Positions 47,004-57,318 are shown, numbered from the stretch's first letter. The stretch is DNA of 64,000 nt from Paenibacillus sp. FSL H8-0548 (GCF_038630985.1 NZ_CP152049.1:1755501-1819500), one strand, 5' to 3'. The notes: generated by a model not told the origin, from the letters alone. Numbers and translations: made by a program.

Positions 47004-47963
47004 ATGAACTATCGGAAACTGGGTAGAACGGGCTTAAAAGTAAGCGAAATTAGCCTTGGAAGCTGGCTGACCTACGGAAATTCGGTTGATGATGGAACAG
47101 CAGCCAAAACGATCGCACAGGCCTATGAGCTGGGTATTAATTTTTTTGATACAGCTAATGTCTATATGCGTGGAAAAGCAGAAGAGGTCGTCGGCGAAGC
47201 GTTGAGGGGCTATAATCGTGAATCCTATGTGATCGCAACTAAGGTATTTGGAGAAATGGGCTCTGGCCCGAATGATCGCGGTTTGTCGCGCAAGCATATA
47301 CTGGAGCAGGCTAATGCGAGCTTGAAGCGGCTGGGACTTGACTATGTAGACATTTATTATTGTCACCGCTTTGACCCGGAAACTCCTGTAGATGAGACAC
47401 TCCGTACGCTTGAGGATCTCGTTCGCTCTGGAAAGGTTCTTTATGTCGGTGTAAGTGAATGGACAGCTGCTCAAATGCAGGAAGCGCTTCAAGTCGCAGA
47501 TAAATATTTGCTTGATCGGATTGTAGTCAATCAGCCGCAATATCATATGTTCCATCGTAAGATTGAACAGGAAATTATCCCTCTTGGCGAACGGAATGGG
47601 ATCAGCCAGGTCGTATTCTCGCCGCTTGCGCAGGGCGTGCTTACAGGTAAATACAGCCGTGGTGAAGCAGGAAAACCGCAGGGCAGCCGCGCACTGGATG
47701 CGAGCTCCAACATGTATATTAGCGGTTACTTGACCGATTGGCATTTATCGCGCGTAGATGAGCTTAAGGGATTGGCAGAGGAGCTTGGCTGCTCAGTTGC
47801 CCAGCTTGCTATTGCATGGGTGCTGAGACAGCCAAATGTAGCCAGCGCATTAGTTGGTGCAAGCCGGCCCGAGCAAATTGTAGAAAACATCAAGGCGAGT
47901 GAGGTTAAGCTGACGGATGATCTTGTTCAGCGGATTGAAACGATTTTAACGGTAGATGCTTAA
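47004..47963 (+). CDS. Aldo/keto reductase
   Basis: 319 residues, a TIM barrel. The catalytic tetrad is visible: Asp and Tyr in FFDTANVYMRGKAEE, Lys in VIATKVFG, His in DIYYCHRFD. The C-terminal ASALVGASRPEQIVENIKA is the NADPH-binding end. It resembles the YghZ/potassium-channel-beta subclass. CTGGAGGTTACC precedes the ATG. Confidence 0.93.
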   Translation: MNYRKLGRTGLKVSEISLGSWLTYGNSVDDGTAAKTIAQAYELGINFFDTANVYMRGKAEEVVGEALRGYNRESYVIATKVFGEMGSGPNDRGLSRKHILEQANASLKRLGLDYVDIYYCHRFDPETPVDETLRTLEDLVRSGKVLYVGVSEWTAAQMQEALQVADKYLLDRIVVNQPQYHMFHRKIEQEIIPLGERNGISQVVFSPLAQGVLTGKYSRGEAGKPQGSRALDASSNMYISGYLTDWHLSRVDELKGLAEELGCSVAQLAIAWVLRQPNVASALVGASRPEQIVENIKASEVKLTDDLVQRIETILTVDA

Positions 47964-48009
47964 GTCGAAAAAACCTTAACGAATGAAGTTATTATATAAT
48001 TATCTTTCA

Positions 48010-48051
48010 ATAAGCCGTTAGAAATGGACTATTTCATTTCTAGCGGCTTAT
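48010..48051. terminator. Bidirectional terminator
   Basis: ATAAGCCGTTAGAAATG pairs with CATTTCTAGCGGCTTAT between the convergent reductase and TetR genes. Confidence 0.75.
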
Positions 48052-48062
48052 ATTTATTTGAT

Positions 48063-48689
48063 TTAACTATCGCTTCGCATGAGTGTATGAGTTAAATTTG
48101 ATACTGATTTATCATATATTATTTTAGCGGCAGCCTCATGTTGAATATGCCCCCCTAGATACAGGTGAATGGTACCATGCAGCGGCGCCCAAATCAGATT
48201 AACAACAAGCAGGGGATCTTTCTCGGAAATTAAGCCTTGCTCAATGGCCTTTGTAATTATGATAATCACTTGTTGTAAAGCGGTTACGATCGCCTGTAAA
48301 CTTTCCTCTTCCGGTTTGAATTCGCTGAAGGCTCCACCAAACATCACCATATAATAGCTGGTATGATTTCGTGAGAAATCCCAATACGCTTGTCCAAGAT
48401 CACTCAGATATAGTTTGAGATCAGCTTGTTCTGGTATCGATTGAAAGGCAGCAGCTAGCAATTTGCAGCCTTCCAGAAAAAGTTGCTTAGCTAACCCTTC
48501 CTTGCTTCCAAACAAATTATAAATAATTTTTGTGGGACATTCCATTTTCTCTGATACCCGGCGTATGGTCACGGCCTCGGGACCATATTCCTGAAGTATC
48601 GATGCAGCAGCTTCTATAATGTTAAGCTTCAATATTTCGGTATGCTGAAGTTTGGCATTTGGGTAGGTTGTAACTGTACGATTATTCAT
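48063..48689 (-). CDS. TetR-family regulator
   Basis: 208 residues. The helix-turn-helix is VTIRRVSEKMECPTKIIYNL near 45-65, followed by FGSKEGL. The C-terminal ligand domain is of the WHG/TetR_C type. It is divergent from an SDR gene whose promoter carries a palindrome, so it probably represses that gene. Confidence 0.92.
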   Translation of the reverse strand: MNNRTVTTYPNAKLQHTEILKLNIIEAAASILQEYGPEAVTIRRVSEKMECPTKIIYNLFGSKEGLAKQLFLEGCKLLAAAFQSIPEQADLKLYLSDLGQAYWDFSRNHTSYYMVMFGGAFSEFKPEEESLQAIVTALQQVIIIITKAIEQGLISEKDPLLVVNLIWAPLHGTIHLYLGGHIQHEAAAKIIYDKSVSNLTHTLMRSDS

Positions 48690-48844
48690 ATCATTTCACA
48701 CCCTTAGAACGGTAGTTTTCTTGAATAGCCTTATTCTTTAAAGTTAATTTTACTGTTTTGGATTAGAAATTGCCAATTTATAAATGGATTGCATATGGAT
48801 ATGACGAAATACAGCAGCAGCTTGTACATAGAAAAGCTGTCAGT

Positions 48845-48896
48845 TTGACATCGTAATTTCATTTAGGTACAATGATTCTTATTGAAACATTGTTTC
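48845..48896 (+). promoter_or_regulatory. SDR promoter with palindromic operator
   Basis: TTGACA (48845-48850), 17 bases, TACAAT (48868-48873), followed by the palindrome GAAACATTGTTTC at 48884-48896. The palindrome is a candidate TetR site. Confidence 0.7.
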
Positions 48897-48925
48897 TATA
48901 TCGCGATTGAAGGAGAGATTGCAGC

Positions 48926-49711
48926 ATGATATCAACACAAAACAAATGGACGCTGATTACAGGTGCTTCTTCGGGTATAGGTGAAGCGTTTGCGTATGAG
49001 CTTGCAGCTAAGGGGAGCCACTTGATTTTGGTTGCACGCTCGGAAGACAAACTGAACACTTTAGCTGAGAAACTACAAAAAGAATATCGTATTCAAACGC
49101 AGGTGATTGTTTCTGATTTATCTCAAGAAGGTTCCCCGAATAGGCTGTATCAACAATGTATAGAGCGTGGATTGAGTGTAGATATTTTAATAAACAACGC
49201 AGGATTCGCTACTTATGGGCTTTTTGAACAACTGTCTGGCCCTAGGCAGCATGAAGAAGTGATGCTGAATGTGTTGGCGGTTGTAGATCTTACCCATTTA
49301 TTTTTACCGGAAATGCTGAACAGGAAAAGCGGAGTGGTCATAAATGTAGCTTCAACAGCAGGATTTCAATCTCTTCCTAATATGGCCGTATATGGCGCAA
49401 CTAAAGCTTTTGTATTATCATTTACGGAGGCTCTATGGGAGGAAAATCGAAAACGAGGTGTGCAATTTTTTGCGTTATGTCCCGGGTCCACGGAAACAGA
49501 ATTTTTCAGTGTTGTGGGGGCTGATGAAGCATCTATCGGGAAAAGAGACACGCCAAAAAACGTGGTGAAAGTTGCTCTTCGCGCACTTCAAGCTAAAAAA
49601 GTATATGTAATCCCTGGATTTAGGAACTATTTCTCTGCTCAAATGTCTCGCTTCATCACACGCAAACAAATGCTTTTTATCGTTGGACGGATGCTTCGTA
49701 CACGGCATTAA
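48926..49711 (+). CDS. Short-chain dehydrogenase/reductase
   Basis: 261 residues. TGASSGIGEAFAYELA near 14, NNAGFATYG near 88, and catalytic YGATK near 155 with the serine in VASTAGF. It resembles the DltE/YqjQ-type classical SDRs. Its substrate is unknown. AAGGAGAG precedes the ATG by about 8 bases. Confidence 0.92.
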   Translation: MISTQNKWTLITGASSGIGEAFAYELAAKGSHLILVARSEDKLNTLAEKLQKEYRIQTQVIVSDLSQEGSPNRLYQQCIERGLSVDILINNAGFATYGLFEQLSGPRQHEEVMLNVLAVVDLTHLFLPEMLNRKSGVVINVASTAGFQSLPNMAVYGATKAFVLSFTEALWEENRKRGVQFFALCPGSTETEFFSVVGADEASIGKRDTPKNVVKVALRALQAKKVYVIPGFRNYFSAQMSRFITRKQMLFIVGRMLRTRH

Positions 49712-50001
49712 TAAATAAAGTTTTGCCCCGGAATTATTCCCCAGATTACATGATAAGCTCGTTAGATGAAATCATCCCGTTATTAAGTTAATTAAGTTGA
49801 GGAATCCTTTCGGTGGATCATGGACAGGGGCTGCCTTCCATATTCATTGTAAAGGATCTTTTTTTAGAATAAACACGGATAATTAAACAAAATACACAAA
49901 TAAGTAGATGGTCATCATATCCCAAATAAAATATGCTGAATGCATCAGAGTTTAAAATGTGCAAAAATTTGAAAATATGCATATTGAAGGTGGGTTGTGA
50001 T
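49712..50001. other. Intergenic region
   Basis: AT-rich, 290 bases. ATCCTTT at 49804 can pair with AAAGGAT before a T run at 49860-49866, a possible weak terminator with a long loop. Nothing else is clear. Confidence 0.35.
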
Positions 50002-52281
50002 GTGAAACGACTTCCTATGATGATTCAGCTCATTTTAATTTTGTTTTGTATAATGGTCATTCCGATCTTTATTATGACATGGTATAGCGGTACACAAATG
50101 TTGAAAAATTCAGAGGCAGCTATTGCTGAATCTTCATTAGCTGGCTTGGAATCTAATCGGAGAGTAAATGAAAGCGCTTTAAATTATTTGGCCCAAGATA
50201 CAATCCGAATAGCATCATCTAATATTTTTGATGGCATTCGTAATTTTAAAACATTTGAAAACCTTAATGCTAATTACAATAGAGTTGAAAGTGCACTGTC
50301 ATTGCAAAAAGAGCTTCAACGGTTAAGCTCTAAAAATGATGGTGTAGCATCAGCTTTTTTTTATTTAAATGATGCGGATTATCTTATTTCAACAGATAAA
50401 AGTATTACCTTGCTGGAAAGATATGAAACCATCGATTGGATAAAGGATGCACTTACGAAAAGGGATGGTATTGCAGGAGTATGGTATCCCCGTGAAATGA
50501 GCTCAGGAGAAAAAGTCATCTCTTATGTTTTGTCTCTTAATCGTTTGTCGACCTCAACCAAAGGGATTATTGTTGTGAATTTGCGTGAAGCTCAAATAGC
50601 ACAAAATATGAATGCTTCTGCTGACAATCAAGCCAATCGTTTTATACTTATTGATGAAGCTAATCAGATTATTTCACATGAAAATAAAAATCTTCTCTTA
50701 CATGACGCATCAGAAATTCCGCTAATCAATGAATTAATGAGCCATGATAATCTAGAGGGCTACCTATTTCAAGAGGTAGAGGGAGAGCGGCTCTTGTATA
50801 CCTGGAGTAGATTAAATCAATTTGATTGGCTGTATGTTGGAATTTATTCAATGGAAAAGTTATTGTCCAAAACGCAAGTCATTCAAAGAAATATGATTAT
50901 TTTAACAGCGGCAATTGTAGTGGTCGGAACTATCCTTACTGTATTTCTTGCTACATGGCTTTCCAAGCCGATTCGAGTCTTAGTACAAAATGTACGAGCA
51001 TTTAGTAATCTAGGCTTATCAGGCAAAAATGAGCTTGTATTTCTAGATGTAGCTTTCCGCAGAATGCAAGATGAGGAAGATAAGCTAAATATGCTGTTAA
51101 CGGAGCATGAACAGGATGCATGCAGCTTAGCGATCTATCATCTCATGAGAGGTGAAACCTTAAATCGAAATAAAACGAATTTACTGCTGGAGATATTTCC
51201 AGAAAAAAACTTTCTTATTGTGTTGGTTTCGCTCGATCAATATAGCGCATATATGAATAAAACTAGCCCTGAGACTCGCTCCTATCATCGATATTTGTTT
51301 ATTGCTCACTGTGAAAGTTTAACTTCTAAAGGCATACATATGAGAAATGTGCACTACGGGGACGGTAGAATAGCGATATTTGTCAATTTTGGCGAAGCAG
51401 TGAAAGCTCATGAGGATATGCTTAAGCAGGCTATTGCAGCTGTAAGTGATTCTGCTTATGAGGTTTTTGGGCATACGGTAACGATTGGCGTTAGCAGGAT
51501 GACCGAATCGATCACGTCTATCCACGATAAGATTTTAGAGGCAATGGAATTGATAAAGCATCGCATAATTGAAGGCAGTGGACGTATTTTTTTCTGGAAA
51601 CCGGAAGCAATGAGTAATCAAAAATATCTTTATCCCTTAGACAGTGAAAGGCGAATTATTAATTTTTTGGATACTGGGGATCTGGAAAATATTATTCAAG
51701 AGCTCAAAACGATTCGTAATCAGATTGAAGCAGCAGAGTATATCTCCTATGACAATATATTGTTTATTTATAACCAGCTTATAGGTGTGACGATCAAACA
51801 TTTACATGAAAAAAATTCGAATTCGTTCGGCATACTTGCTGATAATGGAAATATTTATTCGAATATTGCCACGATAGATACACTTGATGAGCTTGAAGGC
51901 TATTTGAAGGAGTTTTTTTATGAGATTAGTACGAGTGAAGCTTCTAATAGGAATGAGATTAATTATGTAGAACGAATTTTAGCATATTTAGATCAGCATT
52001 TTGAGGAGGATATTGTATTTGAGGATATGGCTAAGGAAATCGGGATTAGCTATTCATACATGAGAAAGCTTGTTTACGAATCGACTGGGAAAAGCTTAAT
52101 TGATTATATTAACTTCAAGCGGATACAAACAGCCAAGCAGCTTCTGATCGAAACGACATTGAATGTAACACAAATTTCTTCACAGGTTGGCTATAACAAC
52201 ATACAAAGCTTTAATCGATTTTTTCGTAGATATGAGGGAATTACTCCAAGCAGCTATAAGGCGGCTAAGTTGAATGTTTAG
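50002..52281 (+). CDS. AraC-family regulator with transmembrane sensor
   Basis: 759 residues. Two membrane segments (about 10-30 and 300-322) enclose an extracellular dCache-like sensor of about 270 residues. A linker and a middle domain follow, and the C-terminal double helix-turn-helix is at 660-755 (EDMAKEIGISYSYMRKLVYE, SQVGYNNIQSFNRFFRRYEG). This is the one-protein sensor type common beside sugar ABC genes in Paenibacillus. The GTG at 50002 follows GAAGGTGGG; the frame upstream from 49933 lacks a ribosome site. The likely target is the ABC operon downstream. Confidence 0.9.
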   Translation: MKRLPMMIQLILILFCIMVIPIFIMTWYSGTQMLKNSEAAIAESSLAGLESNRRVNESALNYLAQDTIRIASSNIFDGIRNFKTFENLNANYNRVESALSLQKELQRLSSKNDGVASAFFYLNDADYLISTDKSITLLERYETIDWIKDALTKRDGIAGVWYPREMSSGEKVISYVLSLNRLSTSTKGIIVVNLREAQIAQNMNASADNQANRFILIDEANQIISHENKNLLLHDASEIPLINELMSHDNLEGYLFQEVEGERLLYTWSRLNQFDWLYVGIYSMEKLLSKTQVIQRNMIILTAAIVVVGTILTVFLATWLSKPIRVLVQNVRAFSNLGLSGKNELVFLDVAFRRMQDEEDKLNMLLTEHEQDACSLAIYHLMRGETLNRNKTNLLLEIFPEKNFLIVLVSLDQYSAYMNKTSPETRSYHRYLFIAHCESLTSKGIHMRNVHYGDGRIAIFVNFGEAVKAHEDMLKQAIAAVSDSAYEVFGHTVTIGVSRMTESITSIHDKILEAMELIKHRIIEGSGRIFFWKPEAMSNQKYLYPLDSERRIINFLDTGDLENIIQELKTIRNQIEAAEYISYDNILFIYNQLIGVTIKHLHEKNSNSFGILADNGNIYSNIATIDTLDELEGYLKEFFYEISTSEASNRNEINYVERILAYLDQHFEEDIVFEDMAKEIGISYSYMRKLVYESTGKSLIDYINFKRIQTAKQLLIETTLNVTQISSQVGYNNIQSFNRFFRRYEGITPSSYKAAKLNV

Positions 52282-52510
52282 ATAAGGGCTATCTAGAGGA
52301 TTGAGAAGCTGAAAATAGTATGTGATGTTGAAAAAACGTAGGTATATCAAGGCTTTTCGATCATAATCAAAAATGATGCCTGCAATCAAAATCTACGATT
52401 TACCTTTATTTACGACCCAGTGTAAGATGTGAATTATCTTCTCCGTTCAATCATAAAAGGTTTGCCAGGGTTTGAAAATCGAAAAGGGGATGTAGTTCAA
52501 AGGAGGAGGT

Positions 52511-53461
52511 ATGAATGTGAAATTTGTAAGCGCTTTAAAAAGCAAAGATGTTGATGGGAAAGGTTTATGGTACTACTTTAAGCGAGACAGAGATCTTTAC
52601 TTACTGCTATTGATTCCCATTTTCTTTGTCGTGCTATTCAAAATAGTGCCTATGTTTGGAGCGGTCGTTGCTTTCAAGGACTATAAAATTGCCAAAGGCT
52701 TCTGGGACAGTGATTGGGTAGGCTTTCAAGTGTTTCTCGACATATTTGCAAAGCGTGATTTTGGGAGAGCAGTGCGAAATACGGTAATGCTTAATACGCT
52801 GGATCTGCTGCTTAGCTTCACAGCACCCATTGTTTTATCCTTGCTTCTTAATGAAATTAGAAGTGTGAGGATGAAGCGAATTAATCAAACCTTGCTGTAC
52901 CTGCCGCACTTCTTGTCATGGGTTATTATCGGTGCAATTGCCTATCAGCTGCTAGGCTTAGGAAATGGTGTTATTAATAATCTTGTGGAATCATTCGGGG
53001 GAACTAGAATTCCCTTCTTGCAGAGTGATAATCATTGGCTGCTAAGTTATTTGCTCATAGGGGTGTGGCAAAGTATGGGCTGGGGGACAATCATTTATTT
53101 AGCATCTATAAGCTCAATTAATCCAGAGCTATACGAGGCTGCGATTGTCGATGGTGCTGGACGCTTGCGGAAAATGTGGAATGTAACGTTGCCCGGTATT
53201 CGAGTTACAATTGTCACTTTATTAATTATGAATTTGGGGAAAGTGATGGGTGGCTCATTCGAGAGAATTTATGCGCTTGCGAATAAGGCTACGACAGAAT
53301 ACACAACCACAATAGAGGTGCTAGTTTATCGCTGGGGGATTGAGGCGGGGCATTTTAGCCGTGCCACCGCACTTGGATTGTTTCAGGCAGTCATTGGACT
53401 TGGATTAGTATTGTTAGCTGACTACATTGCCAAAAAACTCGGCGAGGACGGATTACTGTAG
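52511..53461 (+). CDS. ABC sugar transporter permease, LplB type
   Basis: 316 residues, six membrane segments. The EAA loop YEAAIVDGAGRLRKMWNVTL is near 215. LplB-type proteins carry oligosaccharides or aldouronates. An AAAGGAGGAGG sequence lies directly before the ATG; a GTG at 52517 is equally well placed. It pairs with the LplC-type gene 15 bases downstream. No ATPase gene is near, so a shared MsmX-type ATPase is expected. Confidence 0.93.
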   Translation: MNVKFVSALKSKDVDGKGLWYYFKRDRDLYLLLLIPIFFVVLFKIVPMFGAVVAFKDYKIAKGFWDSDWVGFQVFLDIFAKRDFGRAVRNTVMLNTLDLLLSFTAPIVLSLLLNEIRSVRMKRINQTLLYLPHFLSWVIIGAIAYQLLGLGNGVINNLVESFGGTRIPFLQSDNHWLLSYLLIGVWQSMGWGTIIYLASISSINPELYEAAIVDGAGRLRKMWNVTLPGIRVTIVTLLIMNLGKVMGGSFERIYALANKATTEYTTTIEVLVYRWGIEAGHFSRATALGLFQAVIGLGLVLLADYIAKKLGEDGLL

Positions 53462-53476
53462 AAAGGGAGACATACT

Positions 53477-54376
53477 ATGAAAGCTTCTACTAACTTAATC
53501 AGGGTGAAGCCAAAGAAACCATTCGATCTTTGGGATGCTCTAATTAATATGTTAATGATCGTGACAGCGTTAGCCTGCTTGTTGCCGCTATTGCATATAT
53601 TAGCCAAATCCTTGAGTAAGGACGTCTATGTACTTGCGAATAAAGTCATGCTTTGGCCGATGGGATTCACCTTTGAAGCATACGGGAAAGTTCTAGGGGA
53701 CGCATCCATTCTACGATCTCTATATGTGTCTGTTGTAGTAACTGTGCTGTTTACGATACTTGGAATGCTTATTACGATTTGTGCAGCTTATCCTTTGTCA
53801 CGTAAACAGCTAAGAGGGCGCGCATTTCTGTCGTTTATCTTTTTGATTACATTGTATTTCAGCGGTGGAATTATTCCGGAATATTTGCTTATCAATTCAC
53901 TTGGTTTACTGGATACCTTGTGGGCACTTATATTGCCTCAAGCGTTTAGCGCATTTAACTTTTTGATTATGAGAAGCTCTATTTCCAGCAGTATCCCAGT
54001 CAGCTTAGAAGAATCAGCACGCATTGATGGAGCGGGACATTTCCGTGTATTATGGAGCATCGTACTGCCGCTTTCCAAGCCAATTATTGCAACACTTTCC
54101 CTATTCTATGCGGTTGGAAGATGGAATGCGTATCAGGATGCACTGTTTTATATTAAACAGAGAATTGATCTGCGCCCATTGCAGCTGAAAATGTATTATA
54201 TGATTGTTGAAGCTAGCGAAAGCTTTCAGTTAGAGGCGACGCAAGTGCAGCTAACGAATCCGGATGTGCTGAAGGCTGCATGTGTTATTTTTGCTACAGT
54301 TCCTATTATTTGTGTATATCCATTTATTCAAAAATATTTTGTGAACGGTGTCATGCTAGGTGCTGTCAAAGAGTAA
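53477..54376 (+). CDS. ABC sugar transporter permease, LplC type
   Basis: 299 residues, six membrane segments. The EAA loop LEESARIDGAGHFRVLWSIV is near 180 and the C-terminus KYFVNGVMLGAVKE is the family end. Second permease of the cluster between the LplB-type gene and the binding lipoprotein. Confidence 0.94.
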   Translation: MKASTNLIRVKPKKPFDLWDALINMLMIVTALACLLPLLHILAKSLSKDVYVLANKVMLWPMGFTFEAYGKVLGDASILRSLYVSVVVTVLFTILGMLITICAAYPLSRKQLRGRAFLSFIFLITLYFSGGIIPEYLLINSLGLLDTLWALILPQAFSAFNFLIMRSSISSSIPVSLEESARIDGAGHFRVLWSIVLPLSKPIIATLSLFYAVGRWNAYQDALFYIKQRIDLRPLQLKMYYMIVEASESFQLEATQVQLTNPDVLKAACVIFATVPIICVYPFIQKYFVNGVMLGAVKE

Positions 54377-54422
54377 GAGGATAACTTATTTGGTAAAAAT
54401 TAATTTAGGGAGGCAATTTATA

Positions 54423-56075
54423 ATGAGAAACAAAAAATTTACAATCCTATTTTTAGCTGTAATTATGCTTCTGAGTTTATTGTCTGCATGCAGCAAGAAC
54501 AATAATAACACTCCTAGTGCAAATACAGATAAAAAAGAAACCTCTCAGCCTGCCGCTACAGCAAGTACAGAAGAAAGTGGATACAAGGATTACTCAAATG
54601 GGTTTCCGGAAAAGGTAACGATTGAAATTCCAGTATATGAGCGTGCTTTTGAAGGCTGGAATGTGGCGGATAACTATTATACACGTTGGATTCAAAAGGA
54701 ATTTGGAGATAAATATAATGTTACGGTCAAATATATACCAATCGCCCGTGGAAACGAAGTACAGGATTTTCAACAGCTGCTAGCAGCCCGTAAAGCACCG
54801 GATATTATTTTCCACTATGATATGCCGCAGCAGATTGCCTATTACAGCGAGGATGTTTTACAGCCCATCGAGTGGGAGGAAGTGGCCAAGTATGCTCCTA
54901 CCTATTGGACTAATATGAGCTCGACCATTGAACAATACGGTACGATTAACAATGAAAAAATATTCTTCTTTGCGAGCAGGCCCGATGCGGATAACTTCCT
55001 GACATTAATTCGTAAGGATTGGGTCGAGCAGGTGGGCATGAAGGTAGATGATTTAACTTCGCTAGAGAAATTTAATGAGATGCTTGTAAAATGGAAGGAT
55101 GCTGGTTTAGGCGTTGCAGGAGGAAACTTGGTTCGCAACAACTTTACTTACAATTACGGATTCCGCGATTGGCCAATCGATAAAGAATATCGCGCTTTAA
55201 ACTCTGATCTTTCCATTGCAGATTTCACTACTGTAGCCACAGAACGTTATCTTCGCAATTTGAATTATCAATTTAATGCAGGAATTATTGATAAAGAGTT
55301 TTATTTAAGAGATGATGATAATAAGGTGAAATCCGAATTTGTAGCAGGAAGAACAGGTACTTATGGTACTTATTTAACTAGCAATTCAGATGTGATTGCT
55401 GCAACTCTGGCAAATAACCCAACTGCTGAATTTGCACTGCTTCCTTATGAAGTTGGTGCTCCAGAAGGTCTTGTACCACAGCAGCGTGCTTATTGGCCGT
55501 TCGGATTTATTATGGGAATAAACTATCAAACTCCTGAAATTGAACGTATTGCGGTTTGGATGTTCTTGGAGTGGATGAGTCAGCCAGACCATTTATTCTT
55601 CCTGCAAAATGGTGTGGAAGGCGAAAACTACACGCTTGATGCTGAAGGAATTGCTGTTAAAAATGCAGATTTTGCAGGCGAGTCTGTTCTAGCTATGAAC
55701 AATAACAAGGACTATTGGGCGCTTGTAACAGAGGGGGCACTATATCCTGATCCAGCAGTCAATACCAAGGCGAAAATACGAAACTGGTCACCTGAAGGCT
55801 ATGAAGGTTTAATTGAAGAGCACTTGAAAAATTATGATGCAGCAGCTCAATATCGTACACCAGATGCTTTATTTACTGAGGTAGTCACTACAGTTAGTGA
55901 ATATAAAGCTGATTTGAATGAATTGTTCCAGGAATTGTATATTAAAATCGTTACTTCTCCAGAGGCTCAATTTGATTCATTGTATGAAGCAGCTAAAAAA
56001 ACCTATCTTGATGCTGGATTTCAGAAAATTTTAGATGAGAAGAAAGCAATTATTGAAAAAGGCAGCTTCAAATAA
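54423..56075 (+). CDS. Extracellular solute-binding lipoprotein
   Basis: 550 residues. The lipoprotein signal has lipobox LLSAC at about 19-23, followed by an Asn/Thr-rich linker. The large two-lobed domain resembles LplA-type binders. The ATG at 54423 follows AGGGAGGCAATTTATA. It is the sugar-capturing part of the cluster; the ligand is unknown. A terminator ends the operon. Confidence 0.93.
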   Translation: MRNKKFTILFLAVIMLLSLLSACSKNNNNTPSANTDKKETSQPAATASTEESGYKDYSNGFPEKVTIEIPVYERAFEGWNVADNYYTRWIQKEFGDKYNVTVKYIPIARGNEVQDFQQLLAARKAPDIIFHYDMPQQIAYYSEDVLQPIEWEEVAKYAPTYWTNMSSTIEQYGTINNEKIFFFASRPDADNFLTLIRKDWVEQVGMKVDDLTSLEKFNEMLVKWKDAGLGVAGGNLVRNNFTYNYGFRDWPIDKEYRALNSDLSIADFTTVATERYLRNLNYQFNAGIIDKEFYLRDDDNKVKSEFVAGRTGTYGTYLTSNSDVIAATLANNPTAEFALLPYEVGAPEGLVPQQRAYWPFGFIMGINYQTPEIERIAVWMFLEWMSQPDHLFFLQNGVEGENYTLDAEGIAVKNADFAGESVLAMNNNKDYWALVTEGALYPDPAVNTKAKIRNWSPEGYEGLIEEHLKNYDAAAQYRTPDALFTEVVTTVSEYKADLNELFQELYIKIVTSPEAQFDSLYEAAKKTYLDAGFQKILDEKKAIIEKGSFK

Positions 56076-56086
56076 TTCATTTCATA

Positions 56087-56126
56087 CAAAACCCGATTCC
56101 CGTAGTAGACGGAGTCGGGTTTTGTT
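56087..56126 (+). terminator. Terminator after the first ABC operon
   Basis: AAAACCCGATTCC / GGAGTCGGGTTTT. Confidence 0.85.
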
Positions 56127-56178
56127 ATTCTCCGCGAACACTTATCCAGCAGCTGACTTCAAAAGCTATCACTAGGTA

Positions 56179-56228
56179 TGAAATATTATTTTAAGGATAT
56201 TGTGAATAATAAAACATTAGTTTAATAT
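56179..56228 (+). promoter_or_regulatory. Possible RpiR-type site and promoter before the kinase
   Basis: TGAAATATTATTTTA (56179-56193), an imperfect palindrome, then TTGTGA (56200-56205), 17 bases and TAATAT (56223-56228). A related site lies before murQ. Confidence 0.4.
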
Positions 56229-56289
56229 AAGTGCAGGTGCATTCTCAATTATTAAAATTTGGAGATTCGATTGCGTATGGAGGTGTGAA

Positions 56290-57204
56290 ATGAAATTTGT
56301 TATAGGAATTGATGGTGGTGGAACAAAAAGCAAGCTGCATTTGGCTGATTTGTCAGGGAATACGATAGTAGAATTGCTTGGCGGACCTACGAACCTATAT
56401 TCGATGGGGGCAGAGAGTGTCGAGCTGGAGCTTAAGAACCTAATTTCTCAAGCGATGGAAAGCAGCAAGTTGATATTGTCCAATTGTGAGGCATTCTGTC
56501 TAGGCAACTCTGGAGCAGATAGGCCTGAAGAGAAGCTTTTGTTTCAAAATATGCTGGTGAAATTCGGTATTAGGGGTAAGATTATCATCACAAATGATGC
56601 TGAAACCGCACTTGTAGCTGGGAGCGGAAAAAGAGAAGGCGTCGTCATTATATCGGGTACGGGTTCGTTGGCGTACGGAATTAATTCGCTTGGAGAAAAA
56701 GCCCGGTCTGGCGGTTGGGGACATATTGCAGGTGATGAAGGCAGTGGCTATGAAATCGGAATTATGGCGATCAAAGCAGCGCTGCGCAGCTATGACGGGA
56801 GAGAGCCCTCGACCATATTACTCCCGCAAATCATGAAAGAGCTAGAACTGGAACGACCAGAACAGCTGATTCGCTTTATTTATCAGCAAGCAGGAAAGCA
56901 GGATATTGCTGCTCTGACTAAAGTGGTGAAAAATGCTTTTTTAGAACATGACCCTAAAGCATCTGAAATATTATTACATGCAGCAAAAGAATTAATCCTA
57001 ATGGCTGATGCCGTCATTCGTAAGCTGAGCTTGGAGGAAAAGGAGTTCAGCCTTGTATGTACGGGGAGCATTTTTCAACATATGCCATATGTTTATACAC
57101 AGTTTGTTCAACAAATGAAGGAGCTTTATCCCCTTGCTGACGTAATTATTCCTAAACGAGACGCTGCATATGGTGCGGCTGCCATTGCACTGCTTTCCCT
57201 CTAA
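56290..57204 (+). CDS. BadF-type amino-sugar kinase (GlcNAc/MurNAc kinase-like)
   Basis: 304 residues, ASKHA fold. Phosphate loop GIDGGGTKSKLHLAD at 5-19, second phosphate motif VIISGTGSLAYG near 120, and GGWGHIAGDEGSGYEIG near 140. Members include GlcNAc kinases and MurK, which phosphorylates MurNAc. Linked murQ makes MurNAc or a mixture with GlcNAc the likely substrate (inference). GGAGGTG is 6 bases before the ATG. Confidence 0.88.
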   Translation: MKFVIGIDGGGTKSKLHLADLSGNTIVELLGGPTNLYSMGAESVELELKNLISQAMESSKLILSNCEAFCLGNSGADRPEEKLLFQNMLVKFGIRGKIIITNDAETALVAGSGKREGVVIISGTGSLAYGINSLGEKARSGGWGHIAGDEGSGYEIGIMAIKAALRSYDGREPSTILLPQIMKELELERPEQLIRFIYQQAGKQDIAALTKVVKNAFLEHDPKASEILLHAAKELILMADAVIRKLSLEEKEFSLVCTGSIFQHMPYVYTQFVQQMKELYPLADVIIPKRDAAYGAAAIALLSL

Positions 57205-57226
57205 TTCATATATAAGTTGAACTTAA

Positions 57227-57318
57227 AAAATGAAGTTTAAGCGAAGCGAGAAGATCGTTCTGTAGAAACGAAGTGTTCGCCTTTGCAGCCTTATTCTAAC
57301 CTTTAAATGTCTTAGGAA
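57227..57318. repeat. Dispersed intergenic repeat, copy 2
   Basis: Matches 3336-3425 in the same orientation (GCGAAGCGAGAAGATCGTTC, GAAACGAAGTGTTCGCC, TAAATGTCTTAGG). It begins about 20 bases after the kinase stop codon. Confidence 0.8.

Noticed and set aside
47034..47744. 236-codon minus-strand frame inside the aldo/keto reductase
   Set aside because: Shadow of a recognised enzyme; composition is unlike a real protein.
49868..49885. Third LacI-type operator (AAACACGGATAATTAAAC)
   Set aside because: Only the left half matches; the right half does not.
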